In this document: positions 1 to 5,247 of the stretch, piece by piece | Layout: each line of letters starts with the position of its first letter | Position numbering within the stretch: position 1 is the first letter of the stretch | Assembly: GCA_016295545.1 (NCBI GenBank) | Contig: JAEDLA010000122.1 | Coordinates: 1 to 5,247 of the forward strand | DNA: 5,247 nucleotides | Direction of reading: 5' to 3' | From: Oscillospiraceae bacterium | Lineage (GTDB): Bacteria > Bacillota > Clostridia > Oscillospirales > Ruminococcaceae | Program-made: the position numbers and the translations under genes | Notes under the pieces: model-generated | Database searches by the model: none | What the model was told of the DNA's origin: nothing | Seen by the model: the letters and a program-made list of their open reading frames with translations, nothing else

Positions 1-1
1 G

Positions 2-271
2 CAGGAATTTCAGGAGATAAGCGGAACAGTGGCTTCCCTCCGGCTTGACTGCATTGTCAGCACTGCCGCTAAAATAAGCCGTGAAAAGGCAGCTGTACTT
101 ATCCGTTCGGACAAGGTTTCCCTTAACCACTTCCCTGCTGCCTCAGTTTCACGGGAGGTTTCTGAGGGGGATATTATCTCTGTAAGGGGCTGCGGAAGAT
201 TTATTCTTGACAAAATTAACGGTACAACTAAAAAAGGACGCATACACATCAGTCTGCGTAAATATAAATAA
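2..271 (+). CDS. ylmH: YlmH-family RNA-binding protein, C-terminal S4 domain (5' truncated by window edge)
   Basis: An open frame enters from the left edge and ends at TAA 269-271, giving the last 89 residues. They form an S4 RNA-binding domain: SLRLDCIVSTAAKISREKA (visible residues 12-30) is the RLD...A.KISR.KA helix-turn motif, followed by LIRSDKVSLN (33-42), EGDIISVRG (55-63) and the GRF strand (65-67). The RLD, SR.KA, V.LN and EGD.ISVRG.GRF pattern, together with divIVA directly downstream, identifies YlmH. In Gram-positives YlmH is a ribosome-associated S4 protein (linked to rescue of stalled 50S subunits) encoded in the division cluster. A GTG at 29 could be read as a start, but the homologous sequence continues upstream of it (QEFQEISGTV), so it is internal. 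The N-terminal two thirds lie outside the window. The stop is 14 bases before the divIVA start, consistent with co-transcription. Confidence 0.85.
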   Translation, partial: QEFQEISGTVASLRLDCIVSTAAKISREKAAVLIRSDKVSLNHFPAASVSREVSEGDIISVRGCGRFILDKINGTTKKGRIHISLRKYK

Positions 272-285
272 GAGGTGAAAGTCAA

Positions 286-900
286 ATGATTACTTCAAAG
301 GATGTCAGAAACAAAAGATTTGAAAAGGCTGCTTTCGGCTACAAGCAGGAGGAAATTGACGAATTTTTCGCTCAGCTTGAAGCAGAGCTTGACGAAATGG
401 AGCGTGAGCGTGCAGAAAGCAACAACAAAATTATGGTTCTCGCCGACAAGGTTCGTGAATATATGAGAGACGAGGATGCACTCAAGGACGCTCTGCTGGG
501 CGCTCAGAAGCAGGGACATCAGGTCATCTCCGAAGCCCGTGAAAAAGCTGACGCTATTATCGCAGAAGCTCAGGCTAAGGCTGCTGAACTTGAGGACGAG
601 GCTGTTCGTCAGCACGCTGAGGCTATGGAGCGCAACAGAGCTGAAATTGCTAAGGAAAAGGAAGCTCTTATTACTGCTCAGCAGCAGGTTGCTGACTTCA
701 AAAAGAGCCTTTTCGATATGTATAAAAGTCATCTGGAGCTTATCTCCTCTATGCCCGAAACCTTTGAGGAAACTGAGGAAGAAACTGAAACTGCTGAGGA
801 AATCGCAGCTTCTGTTGCTCCCGATAATGACGGCTCAGATTCAGCAAGAGCTATCAAGGGCGCTTATGAATCACGCTTCGGCGAGGCTGACAATAAATAA
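286..900 (+). CDS. divIVA: DivIVA-family cell-division / polar scaffold protein
   Basis: This 204-residue protein begins with the DivIVA lipid-binding domain: KDVRNKRFEKAAFGYKQEEI (residues 5-24) followed by DEFF, matching the family pattern D(I/V).N..F.K...GY...EV.EFL. A mostly helical, coiled-coil-prone body follows: a short segment at about 25-60, then an Ala/Glu/Lys/Arg-rich helix at about 72-150. A strongly acidic linker (about 158-172, mostly Glu and Thr) and a short tail (187-204) end the protein. DivIVA proteins recognise negatively curved membrane at septa and poles and recruit division or wall-synthesis partners from the cytoplasmic face. The ATG at 286 is preceded by AGAGGTG (271-277) at good spacing and gives the expected N-terminus. 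At the tip of the membrane-binding turn, where Bacillus subtilis has Phe17-Arg18, this protein has Ala16-Phe17 by my alignment. The gene sits between ylmH and ileS as in other Firmicutes. The antisense open frame over it is a composition shadow. Confidence 0.93.
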   Translation: MITSKDVRNKRFEKAAFGYKQEEIDEFFAQLEAELDEMERERAESNNKIMVLADKVREYMRDEDALKDALLGAQKQGHQVISEAREKADAIIAEAQAKAAELEDEAVRQHAEAMERNRAEIAKEKEALITAQQQVADFKKSLFDMYKSHLELISSMPETFEETEEETETAEEIAASVAPDNDGSDSARAIKGAYESRFGEADNK

Positions 901-911
901 ATACTTCCCTA

Positions 912-926
912 TCCGGACTGACCGGA
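912..926 (+). other. Small GC hairpin in the divIVA-ileS gap
   Basis: TCCGG (912-916) and CCGGA (922-926) are perfect inverted repeats around a five-base ACTGA loop. The stem is only 5 bp and is not followed by a run of T, so it is not a convincing terminator. An alternative 4-bp pairing of CGGA (923-926) with TCCG (939-942) would compete with it. It may be chance. Confidence 0.3.
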
Positions 927-977
927 GTTATATATCAATCCGCAATGGCTGAAACTGCCTGTTCGGAAAATACGGCG

Positions 978-985
978 AAAGGAGG
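978..985 (+). promoter_or_regulatory. ileS Shine-Dalgarno sequence, unusually far from the start
   Basis: AAAGGAGG is a full-strength ribosome binding sequence, identical to the one used by the last gene of the window at 4351-4358. There it lies 6 bases from the ATG; here 39 bases separate it from the ileS ATG at 1025. No in-frame ATG, GTG or TTG lies between them, and a TGA at 1007-1009 closes that frame upstream. The next in-frame ATG (1076) would delete conserved IleS N-terminal residues. I infer that this is the functional SD and that the intervening stem-loop shortens the effective distance. Confidence 0.65.
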
Positions 986-1015
986 ACTTTTTCATAGCCT
1001 TATCTATGAAAAGTC
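985..1015 (+). promoter_or_regulatory. Stem-loop between the ileS SD and start codon
   Basis: GACTTTTTCATAG (985-997) pairs with CTATGAAAAGTC (1004-1015). This gives 12 base pairs with one bulged U and a six-base loop CCTTAT (998-1003). The 5' arm starts at the last G of the Shine-Dalgarno sequence, so the SD stays essentially single-stranded. Only ATACTATTT (1016-1024) separates the 3' arm from the ileS ATG. Folding would therefore place the SD about 9 bases from the start codon, a normal spacing. The stem is A/U-rich and lacks a trailing U-tract, so it is not a terminator. The structure is visible in the sequence; its role in initiation is inferred. Confidence 0.65.
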
Positions 1016-1024
1016 ATACTATTT

Positions 1025-3793
1025 ATGGCACAGGATTACAATAACACTTTAAATTTACCAAAAACTGATTTTCCCATGAGGGGCAATCTCCCTAAAAGAG
1101 AGCCTGAAATGCTCGAAAAATGGGAAAAAGAGAGACTCTATTATAAAATGATCGAGAACAACAAGGGCAAGCCCTCATATATTCTCCATGACGGACCTCC
1201 CTATGCCAACGGTGAAATTCACCTTGGTACTGCCCTTAACAAAACTCTCAAGGACTTTATAATCAAGTATAAAAACATGAGCGGATTCTGTGCTCCGTAT
1301 GTTCCGGGCTGGGATACGCACGGACTTCCCATTGAGCTTAAAGCTATGAAGGCTATCGGCGTTGAAAACGGCGCTATTCCGCCTGTTGAGCTGAGAAAAC
1401 ACTGCCGTGACTTCGCTATGACTCACGTTCAGAATCAGATGAAGCAGTTCAAGAGACTTGGTACTCTTGGTGACTACGATGATCCCTACCTCACCCTCAG
1501 ACACGACTATGAGGCTCGTCAGGTGGAAGTATTCGGAGAAATGGCTAAAAAAGGCTATATGTACAAGGGATTAAAGCCCGTTTACTGGTGTCCTGACTGC
1601 AATACTGCTCTTGCAGAGGCTGAAATCGAATACTCAAACGATCCATGTCACTCTATTTATGTCAAGTTCAACGTAACCGATGACAAGGGTATCTTCACCG
1701 GAATGGGACTTGACCTGTCCAGAATTTTCTTCGTTATCTGGACAACTACTACATGGACTATTCCCGGTAACCTTGCTGTATGTCTTGGTCCGGAATACAA
1801 TTATACTCTTGTTAAGGCTAACGGCGAATACTATGTTATGGCTGAGGAGCTTGTCAAGACTACTATGGAAAATGCCGGAATCACCGATTATTCCACAGAG
1901 GGCTGCTTTACAGGTGCTGAGCTTGAGGGAATGAAGACAAAGCACCCCCTGTATGACAGACTTTCACCTATTATTGTCGGCGACCATGTTACTCTTGAAA
2001 GCGGTACAGGCTGCGTTCATACAGCTCCCGGATACGGTGTTGAGGACTTTGAGGTCTGCAAGAATTATGACGACATCGGCATTATCGTCTGCGTTGACGC
2101 AAAGGGCAGACAGACTGCTGAAGCCGGCGAATTTGAGGGAATGGACACCGACACCGCAAACAAGGCTATTGCCAAAAAGCTTGAAGAAACTGGCGCTCTC
2201 CTTGCTATTCAGAAAATCGTCCACCAGTATCCTCACTGCTGGAGATGCAGCAGTCCGATTATTTACCGTGCAACAGAACAGTGGTTCTGTTCTGTAAACG
2301 GCTTCAAGGACGAAGCAATCAAGGCTATCGAAAATGTCAGGTGGATTCCTGAATGGGGCGAGGACAGAATCAAGGGAATGGTTCGTGACAGAAGCGACTG
2401 GTGTATCTCCCGTCAGAGAACATGGGGCGTTCCTATTCCTATCGTTTACTGCAAGGACTGCGGCAAGCCAATCGTTAATGACGATACTATCAAAGCTATT
2501 GCTGACCTTTTCCGTGCTGAGGGCGCTGACGCATGGTGGACCAAGGAAGTTTCTGAATTTATCCCTGAAAGCGTTAAATGCGAATGCGGCTGCGGAGAAT
2601 TTGTCAAGGAATATGACATCATGGACGTATGGTTCGACAGCGGCGTTTCACACTCTGCTGTTATGGAGCAGTACGACTGTCTCAGCTGGCCTGCTGACCT
2701 CTATCTTGAGGGTGCTGACCAGTACAGAGGCTGGTTCCAGTCATCACTTCTCACATCTGTTGTATATAAGGGCAGTGCTCCCTATAAGGCTGTCTGCACA
2801 CACGGCTGGGTAGTTGACGGAGAGGGCAAAACAATGCACAAATCTCTCGGTAACGGAATCGCTCCCAGCGAAATAACAGATACTTACGGTGCTGATATTC
2901 TCCGTCTCTGGGTAGCTTCTTCAGACTACCATTCAGATATCAGAATTTCTCAGCCTATCCTTAAACAGCTTTCCGAAGCCTATAAGAAAATCAGAAATAC
3001 CGCAAGATTTATACTCGGAAATCTTGGCAACGGTGACGGCTTTGATCCTGATAAAGACTCAGTTTCCGACGACCAGCTCACTGAGCTTGACAAGTGGGCA
3101 TTAATGAGACTGGACGCTCTTATCGACAAGGTAAACGAGGGATACAATTCCTTTGATTTCCATGTTGCATTCCACTCTATTCATAATTTCTGCGTGATCG
3201 ATATGTCCAACTTCTACCTTGATATCATCAAGGACAGACTTTACTGCGAAAAGGAAAAATCTGTCAAGAGACGTGCTGCTCAGACAGTTATGTACCGTAT
3301 CCTCAGCGCTGTTTCAAGGCTTGCTGCTCCTATTATTTCCTTTACTGCTGAGGAAATCTGGCAGTTTATGCCTCACAGCTCCAGTGACAATACAGAAAGC
3401 ATTTTCCTTAATCAGATGCCTGAAAAGTCCGGAATTGAGTTTACCAGCGAATTTGTTGAAAAGTGGGCACTTATTACCGATATCCGTGAGGGCGCAAACA
3501 AGCTCCTTGAAGAAAAGCGCAACGAAAAGCTTATCGGTAAATCACTTGAAGCAAAGGTTATTATCAGCTGTGACGGTGAGCTTTACGAAAAATGCTCCGC
3601 ACTGGCTGACTGCTTAGCTGAAATTCTTATCGTTTCTGAGGTTTCAGTTATTAAGGCTGAGAGTGATATGAGCTTTGATGCCGTTAAGGCTGAGGGCGAA
3701 AAGTGCGAAAGATGCTGGTGCCACTCCACAACAGTCGGCAGCAGCAGCACTCACCCCACTCTTTGTTCAAGATGTGCTTCAGTAGTTGAGTAA
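1025..3793 (+). CDS. ileS: Isoleucyl-tRNA synthetase, full length
   Basis: This 922-residue cytoplasmic class I synthetase charges tRNA-Ile with isoleucine using ATP, and its length is normal for the bacterial type. The HIGH signature is HLGT (66-69). The CP1 editing domain, which hydrolyses mischarged Val-tRNA-Ile, shows the Thr-rich WTTTTWTIPGN (239-249) and GTGCVHTAPGYGVEDFE (327-343), with D341 at the editing aspartate position. The catalytic core continues with WFDSG (536-540) and GADQYRGWFQSS (563-574). The KMSKS loop reads TMHKS (603-607), keeping the second Lys (K606). The anticodon-binding helical domain occupies about 640-830. A C-terminal zinc knuckle has C894, C897, C914 and C917. 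Further Cys pairs at 189/192 with 405/408, and 476/479 with 519/521/523, suggest two more zinc sites. The start at ATG 1025 is set by homology (LPKTDFPMRGNLPKREPE at 11-28 matches other IleS N-termini) although its SD is 39 bases away. No T-box leader is visible. Confidence 0.98.
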   Translation: MAQDYNNTLNLPKTDFPMRGNLPKREPEMLEKWEKERLYYKMIENNKGKPSYILHDGPPYANGEIHLGTALNKTLKDFIIKYKNMSGFCAPYVPGWDTHGLPIELKAMKAIGVENGAIPPVELRKHCRDFAMTHVQNQMKQFKRLGTLGDYDDPYLTLRHDYEARQVEVFGEMAKKGYMYKGLKPVYWCPDCNTALAEAEIEYSNDPCHSIYVKFNVTDDKGIFTGMGLDLSRIFFVIWTTTTWTIPGNLAVCLGPEYNYTLVKANGEYYVMAEELVKTTMENAGITDYSTEGCFTGAELEGMKTKHPLYDRLSPIIVGDHVTLESGTGCVHTAPGYGVEDFEVCKNYDDIGIIVCVDAKGRQTAEAGEFEGMDTDTANKAIAKKLEETGALLAIQKIVHQYPHCWRCSSPIIYRATEQWFCSVNGFKDEAIKAIENVRWIPEWGEDRIKGMVRDRSDWCISRQRTWGVPIPIVYCKDCGKPIVNDDTIKAIADLFRAEGADAWWTKEVSEFIPESVKCECGCGEFVKEYDIMDVWFDSGVSHSAVMEQYDCLSWPADLYLEGADQYRGWFQSSLLTSVVYKGSAPYKAVCTHGWVVDGEGKTMHKSLGNGIAPSEITDTYGADILRLWVASSDYHSDIRISQPILKQLSEAYKKIRNTARFILGNLGNGDGFDPDKDSVSDDQLTELDKWALMRLDALIDKVNEGYNSFDFHVAFHSIHNFCVIDMSNFYLDIIKDRLYCEKEKSVKRRAAQTVMYRILSAVSRLAAPIISFTAEEIWQFMPHSSSDNTESIFLNQMPEKSGIEFTSEFVEKWALITDIREGANKLLEEKRNEKLIGKSLEAKVIISCDGELYEKCSALADCLAEILIVSEVSVIKAESDMSFDAVKAEGEKCERCWCHSTTVGSSSTHPTLCSRCASVVE

Positions 3794-3803
3794 AATTATT
3801 TTC

Positions 3804-3831
3804 ACTGCCTGCTGTTCCTGCAGCAGGCAGT
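3804..3831 (+). other. Perfect intercistronic hairpin between ileS and lspA
   Basis: ACTGCCTGCTG (3804-3814) and CAGCAGGCAGT (3821-3831) form an 11-bp perfect GC-rich stem with a six-base loop TTCCTG, starting 11 bases after the ileS stop. What follows is AATCCGTAT, not a T-run, and the opposite strand has no good T-run either. It is therefore not a canonical intrinsic terminator in either direction. It could protect the 3' end of an ileS mRNA segment, act as a processing or pause site, or attenuate transcription into lspA. The structure is seen; the role is unknown. Confidence 0.6.
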
Positions 3832-3862
3832 AATCCGTATAAACAGAGAGGATTATCTGACT

Positions 3863-4372
3863 GTGACGATTTTACTAATTGCAGTCATTGCAGCTCTTAT
3901 CGGAGCAGACCAGCTTGTAAAATACTGGGCTGTGACCTCGCTCCAGCCAAAGGGCAGCATTGACTTCATTCACTTCGGCAGCTTTAGAATTATTGACCTG
4001 ACCTACCTTGAAAACGACGGAGCCTTGTTCGGCAGTATGTCCGGACAGCGCTGGTTTCTTATCGGTTTTACAGCTATTGTGATAATAGCCGGAATCATTG
4101 TATTTATTAAGACGCTGAAACGTTCAAAGGTGCTTTCCACTGCCCTTGCCCTCTTTATTGCAGGAGGTATCGGTAATCTTATTGACCGTATCAGGCTTGG
4201 ATATGTTATCGATATGTTTGAGATAAAGCTTTTCAGGTTTGCCATTTTTAACGTTGCTGATATCTGTGTGGTTTTCGCTGTTGCTCTCCTTTTCATCTAT
4301 ATCATCTTCATTGATTCAAAGACGGAGAAAAAATCCGGTTCGTCAGCTGAAAAGGAGGCGAAAAATGAGTGA
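3863..4372 (+). CDS. lspA: Lipoprotein signal peptidase II
   Basis: This 169-residue integral membrane aspartyl protease cleaves the signal peptide of prolipoproteins just before the lipid-modified Cys, after Lgt has acted. Four hydrophobic segments are visible at about 2-15, 64-83, 89-106 and 129-150. Family motifs appear in order: ADQLVKYW (15-22); ENDGALFG (50-57, usually EN.GAAFG); GGIGNLIDR (101-109, with N105 and R109); VIDMFE (115-120, catalytic D117); and FNVADI (129-134, with N130 and catalytic D133). All active-site residues are present. A charged Lys/Glu/Ser tail (151-169) is probably cytoplasmic. Translation most likely starts at GTG 3863, with GAGAGG (3846-3851) 11 bases upstream; no in-frame ATG gives the first membrane segment. 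It follows ileS by 69 bases and overlaps the next gene by 8 bases. The ileS-lspA neighbourhood is widespread in bacteria. Confidence 0.96.
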   Translation: MTILLIAVIAALIGADQLVKYWAVTSLQPKGSIDFIHFGSFRIIDLTYLENDGALFGSMSGQRWFLIGFTAIVIIAGIIVFIKTLKRSKVLSTALALFIAGGIGNLIDRIRLGYVIDMFEIKLFRFAIFNVADICVVFAVALLFIYIIFIDSKTEKKSGSSAEKEAKNE

Positions 4373-5247
4373 GTCCCTTATCCTTGAAGTTCCGGAGGAA
4401 GCGGCAGGAGTTCGTATAGACAAGTTTCTGAACGAAAATCTCCCTGACATTACCCGTTCCGCTGTTCAAAAGCTTATAACCGGCGGAAATGTGCTTGTAG
4501 GCGGAGCTGCTGTCCCGAAAAGCTTCAAACTCCGGCAGAACGACAGTATTAAGATATATCTCAGTGATCCGCAGCCTCTTGACGCTGTTCCTGAAAATAT
4601 CCCCCTTGATATTGTGTACGAGGACAATGATCTGCTTATAGTTAACAAGCCTCAGGGAATGGTAGTTCACCCGGCACACGGGAATTATACAGGCACTCTT
4701 GTCAATGCGCTGCTCTATCACTGCGGAGACAGTCTCTCAGGAATAAACGGCGTAATACGTCCCGGAATAGTACACCGTATTGACAAAAATACAAGCGGAC
4801 TTCTCATAGTTGCAAAAAATGATTCTGCGCACATAAAGCTTTCAGAGCAGATAAGGGAACACAGTTTTACAAGAGAATATGAAGCTGTGGCTGTTGGTTT
4901 CTTTAAGGAAACAGCGGGAACCGTCAATGCCCCTATCGGCCGTCATCATACTGATCGAAAAAAAATGTGCGTTACTCAGGAAAATTCCAAAAATGCTGTT
5001 ACACATTACAAGGTCATCAGACAGTACGGCGGCTTTGCCCATGTTCGTCTGAGACTGGAAACTGGCAGAACTCATCAGATAAGAGTCCATCTTGCCTATA
5101 TCGGTCACCCTGTTCTGGGAGACAGCGTTTACGGCAAACCATATAAAGGTCTTGTTGGACAGTGCCTTCACGCACGTAAAATCGGCTTTATTCACCCCTC
5201 CACCGGTGAGTATATGGAGTTTACCAGTAATCTTCCGCCGTATTTTA
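4365..5247 (+). CDS. rluD: RluA/RluD-family 23S rRNA pseudouridine synthase (3' end cut by window edge)
   Basis: Translation from ATG 4365 gives 294 residues with no stop before the edge; family members are about 300 residues, so only a few C-terminal residues are missing. An N-terminal S4 RNA-binding domain (about 16-64; VRIDKFL at 16-22, RSAVQKLI at 31-38, GNVLVGG at 41-47) precedes the catalytic domain. That domain contains YEDNDLLIVNKPQGMVVHPA (85-104), the signature HRIDKNTSGLLIVAK (137-151) with catalytic D140, and LETGRTHQIRVHLAYIGHPV (231-250) followed by LGDSVYG. These enzymes isomerise specific uridines of 23S rRNA; RluD itself modifies the helix 69 region, but paralogues are hard to separate and the Firmicutes gene here is often named ylyB, so the exact target is uncertain. 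AAAGGAGG (4351-4358) lies 6 bases before the ATG, inside lspA. The 8-base overlap with lspA suggests translational coupling. The signature has Asn142 where HRLDKDTSG is common, a non-catalytic position. Confidence 0.93.
   Translation, partial: MSESLILEVPEEAAGVRIDKFLNENLPDITRSAVQKLITGGNVLVGGAAVPKSFKLRQNDSIKIYLSDPQPLDAVPENIPLDIVYEDNDLLIVNKPQGMVVHPAHGNYTGTLVNALLYHCGDSLSGINGVIRPGIVHRIDKNTSGLLIVAKNDSAHIKLSEQIREHSFTREYEAVAVGFFKETAGTVNAPIGRHHTDRKKMCVTQENSKNAVTHYKVIRQYGGFAHVRLRLETGRTHQIRVHLAYIGHPVLGDSVYGKPYKGLVGQCLHARKIGFIHPSTGEYMEFTSNLPPYF

Noticed and set aside
29..31. GTG as a start codon for a small 80-residue S4 protein.
   Set aside because: The frame stays open to the left edge, residues before it fit YlmH, and there is no good SD in front of it; it is internal to ylmH.
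295..732. A 145-codon open frame on the minus strand opposite divIVA, rich in Ser, Leu and Phe.
   Set aside because: It mirrors the Glu/Lys/Ala-rich coding sequence of divIVA, has no recognisable motifs, and the + strand gene is clearly real.
905..934. A TATATA (929-934) that could be a -10 box for an ileS promoter.
   Set aside because: The matching -35 position (around 905-911, TTCCCTA) is a poor match to TTGACA at acceptable spacing, so a promoter cannot be supported from sequence alone.
476..952. A 158-codon + strand open frame overlapping divIVA in another frame and running past its end.
   Set aside because: Its Leu/Arg/Lys/Ser-rich low-complexity translation is what the divIVA codon pattern gives in a shifted frame, and it has no domain.
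1006..1044. A 12-codon open frame (ATG 1006 to TAA 1042-1044) beginning in the 3' arm of the ileS leader hairpin and overlapping the ileS start; a possible leader peptide.
   Set aside because: It is 20 bases from the SD, its ATG is inside the stem, and it contains only one Ile codon, so it does not look like an isoleucine attenuation peptide. It is best seen as chance, though it is the main competing explanation for the distant SD.
4308..5195. Several minus-strand open frames opposite the pseudouridine synthase.
   Set aside because: The + strand frame is continuous with full S4 and HRID motifs; the antisense frames overlap one another and lack recognisable features.

Overview
The window is a stretch of a conserved Gram-positive cell-division, cell-envelope and translation cluster. 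All genes lie on the + strand in the order ylmH (3' end only), divIVA, ileS, lspA, rluD-type pseudouridine synthase (5' part, running off the right edge). This order is the one familiar from Firmicutes, where the ylm/div genes downstream of ftsZ lead into divIVA, ileS, lspA and a ylyB/rluD-family gene. The moderate base composition, strong AAAGGAGG-type ribosome binding sites, clostridial-style isoleucyl-tRNA synthetase (CxxC pairs replacing residues seen in Bacillus) and divergent DivIVA N-terminus suggest an anaerobic clostridium, possibly a Ruminococcus-like member of the Oscillospiraceae. The genus is an inference, not something the sequence proves.

Region by region: 2-271 is the C-terminal S4 RNA-binding domain of YlmH. 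286-900 is DivIVA, 14 bases further on. 901-1024 is a 124-base gap with a small GC hairpin, a perfect Shine-Dalgarno (SD) sequence and a 12-bp stem-loop placed between that SD and the ileS start. 1025-3793 is a full-length isoleucyl-tRNA synthetase. 3794-3862 is a short gap holding an 11-bp perfect hairpin with no U-tract. 3863-4372 is lipoprotein signal peptidase II (GTG start). 4365-5247 is a pseudouridine synthase that overlaps lspA by 8 bases and lacks its last few codons.

The genes serve growth rather than a single pathway. DivIVA marks poles and septa, YlmH is a ribosome-associated RNA-binding protein encoded with the division genes, IleS charges tRNA-Ile, LspA matures lipoproteins at the membrane, and the RluD-type enzyme modifies rRNA. 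The close spacing and shared strand fit one or a few polycistronic transcripts. I see no mobile element, CRISPR array, tRNA, rRNA or convincing promoter.

I do not find an undescribed system here; the protein content is ordinary housekeeping. The most interesting signal is non-coding: the ileS SD lies 39 bases from its start codon, and a stem-loop in between would bring it to about 9 bases if folded. No T-box riboswitch, the usual regulator of ileS in Firmicutes, is visible in front of this gene.
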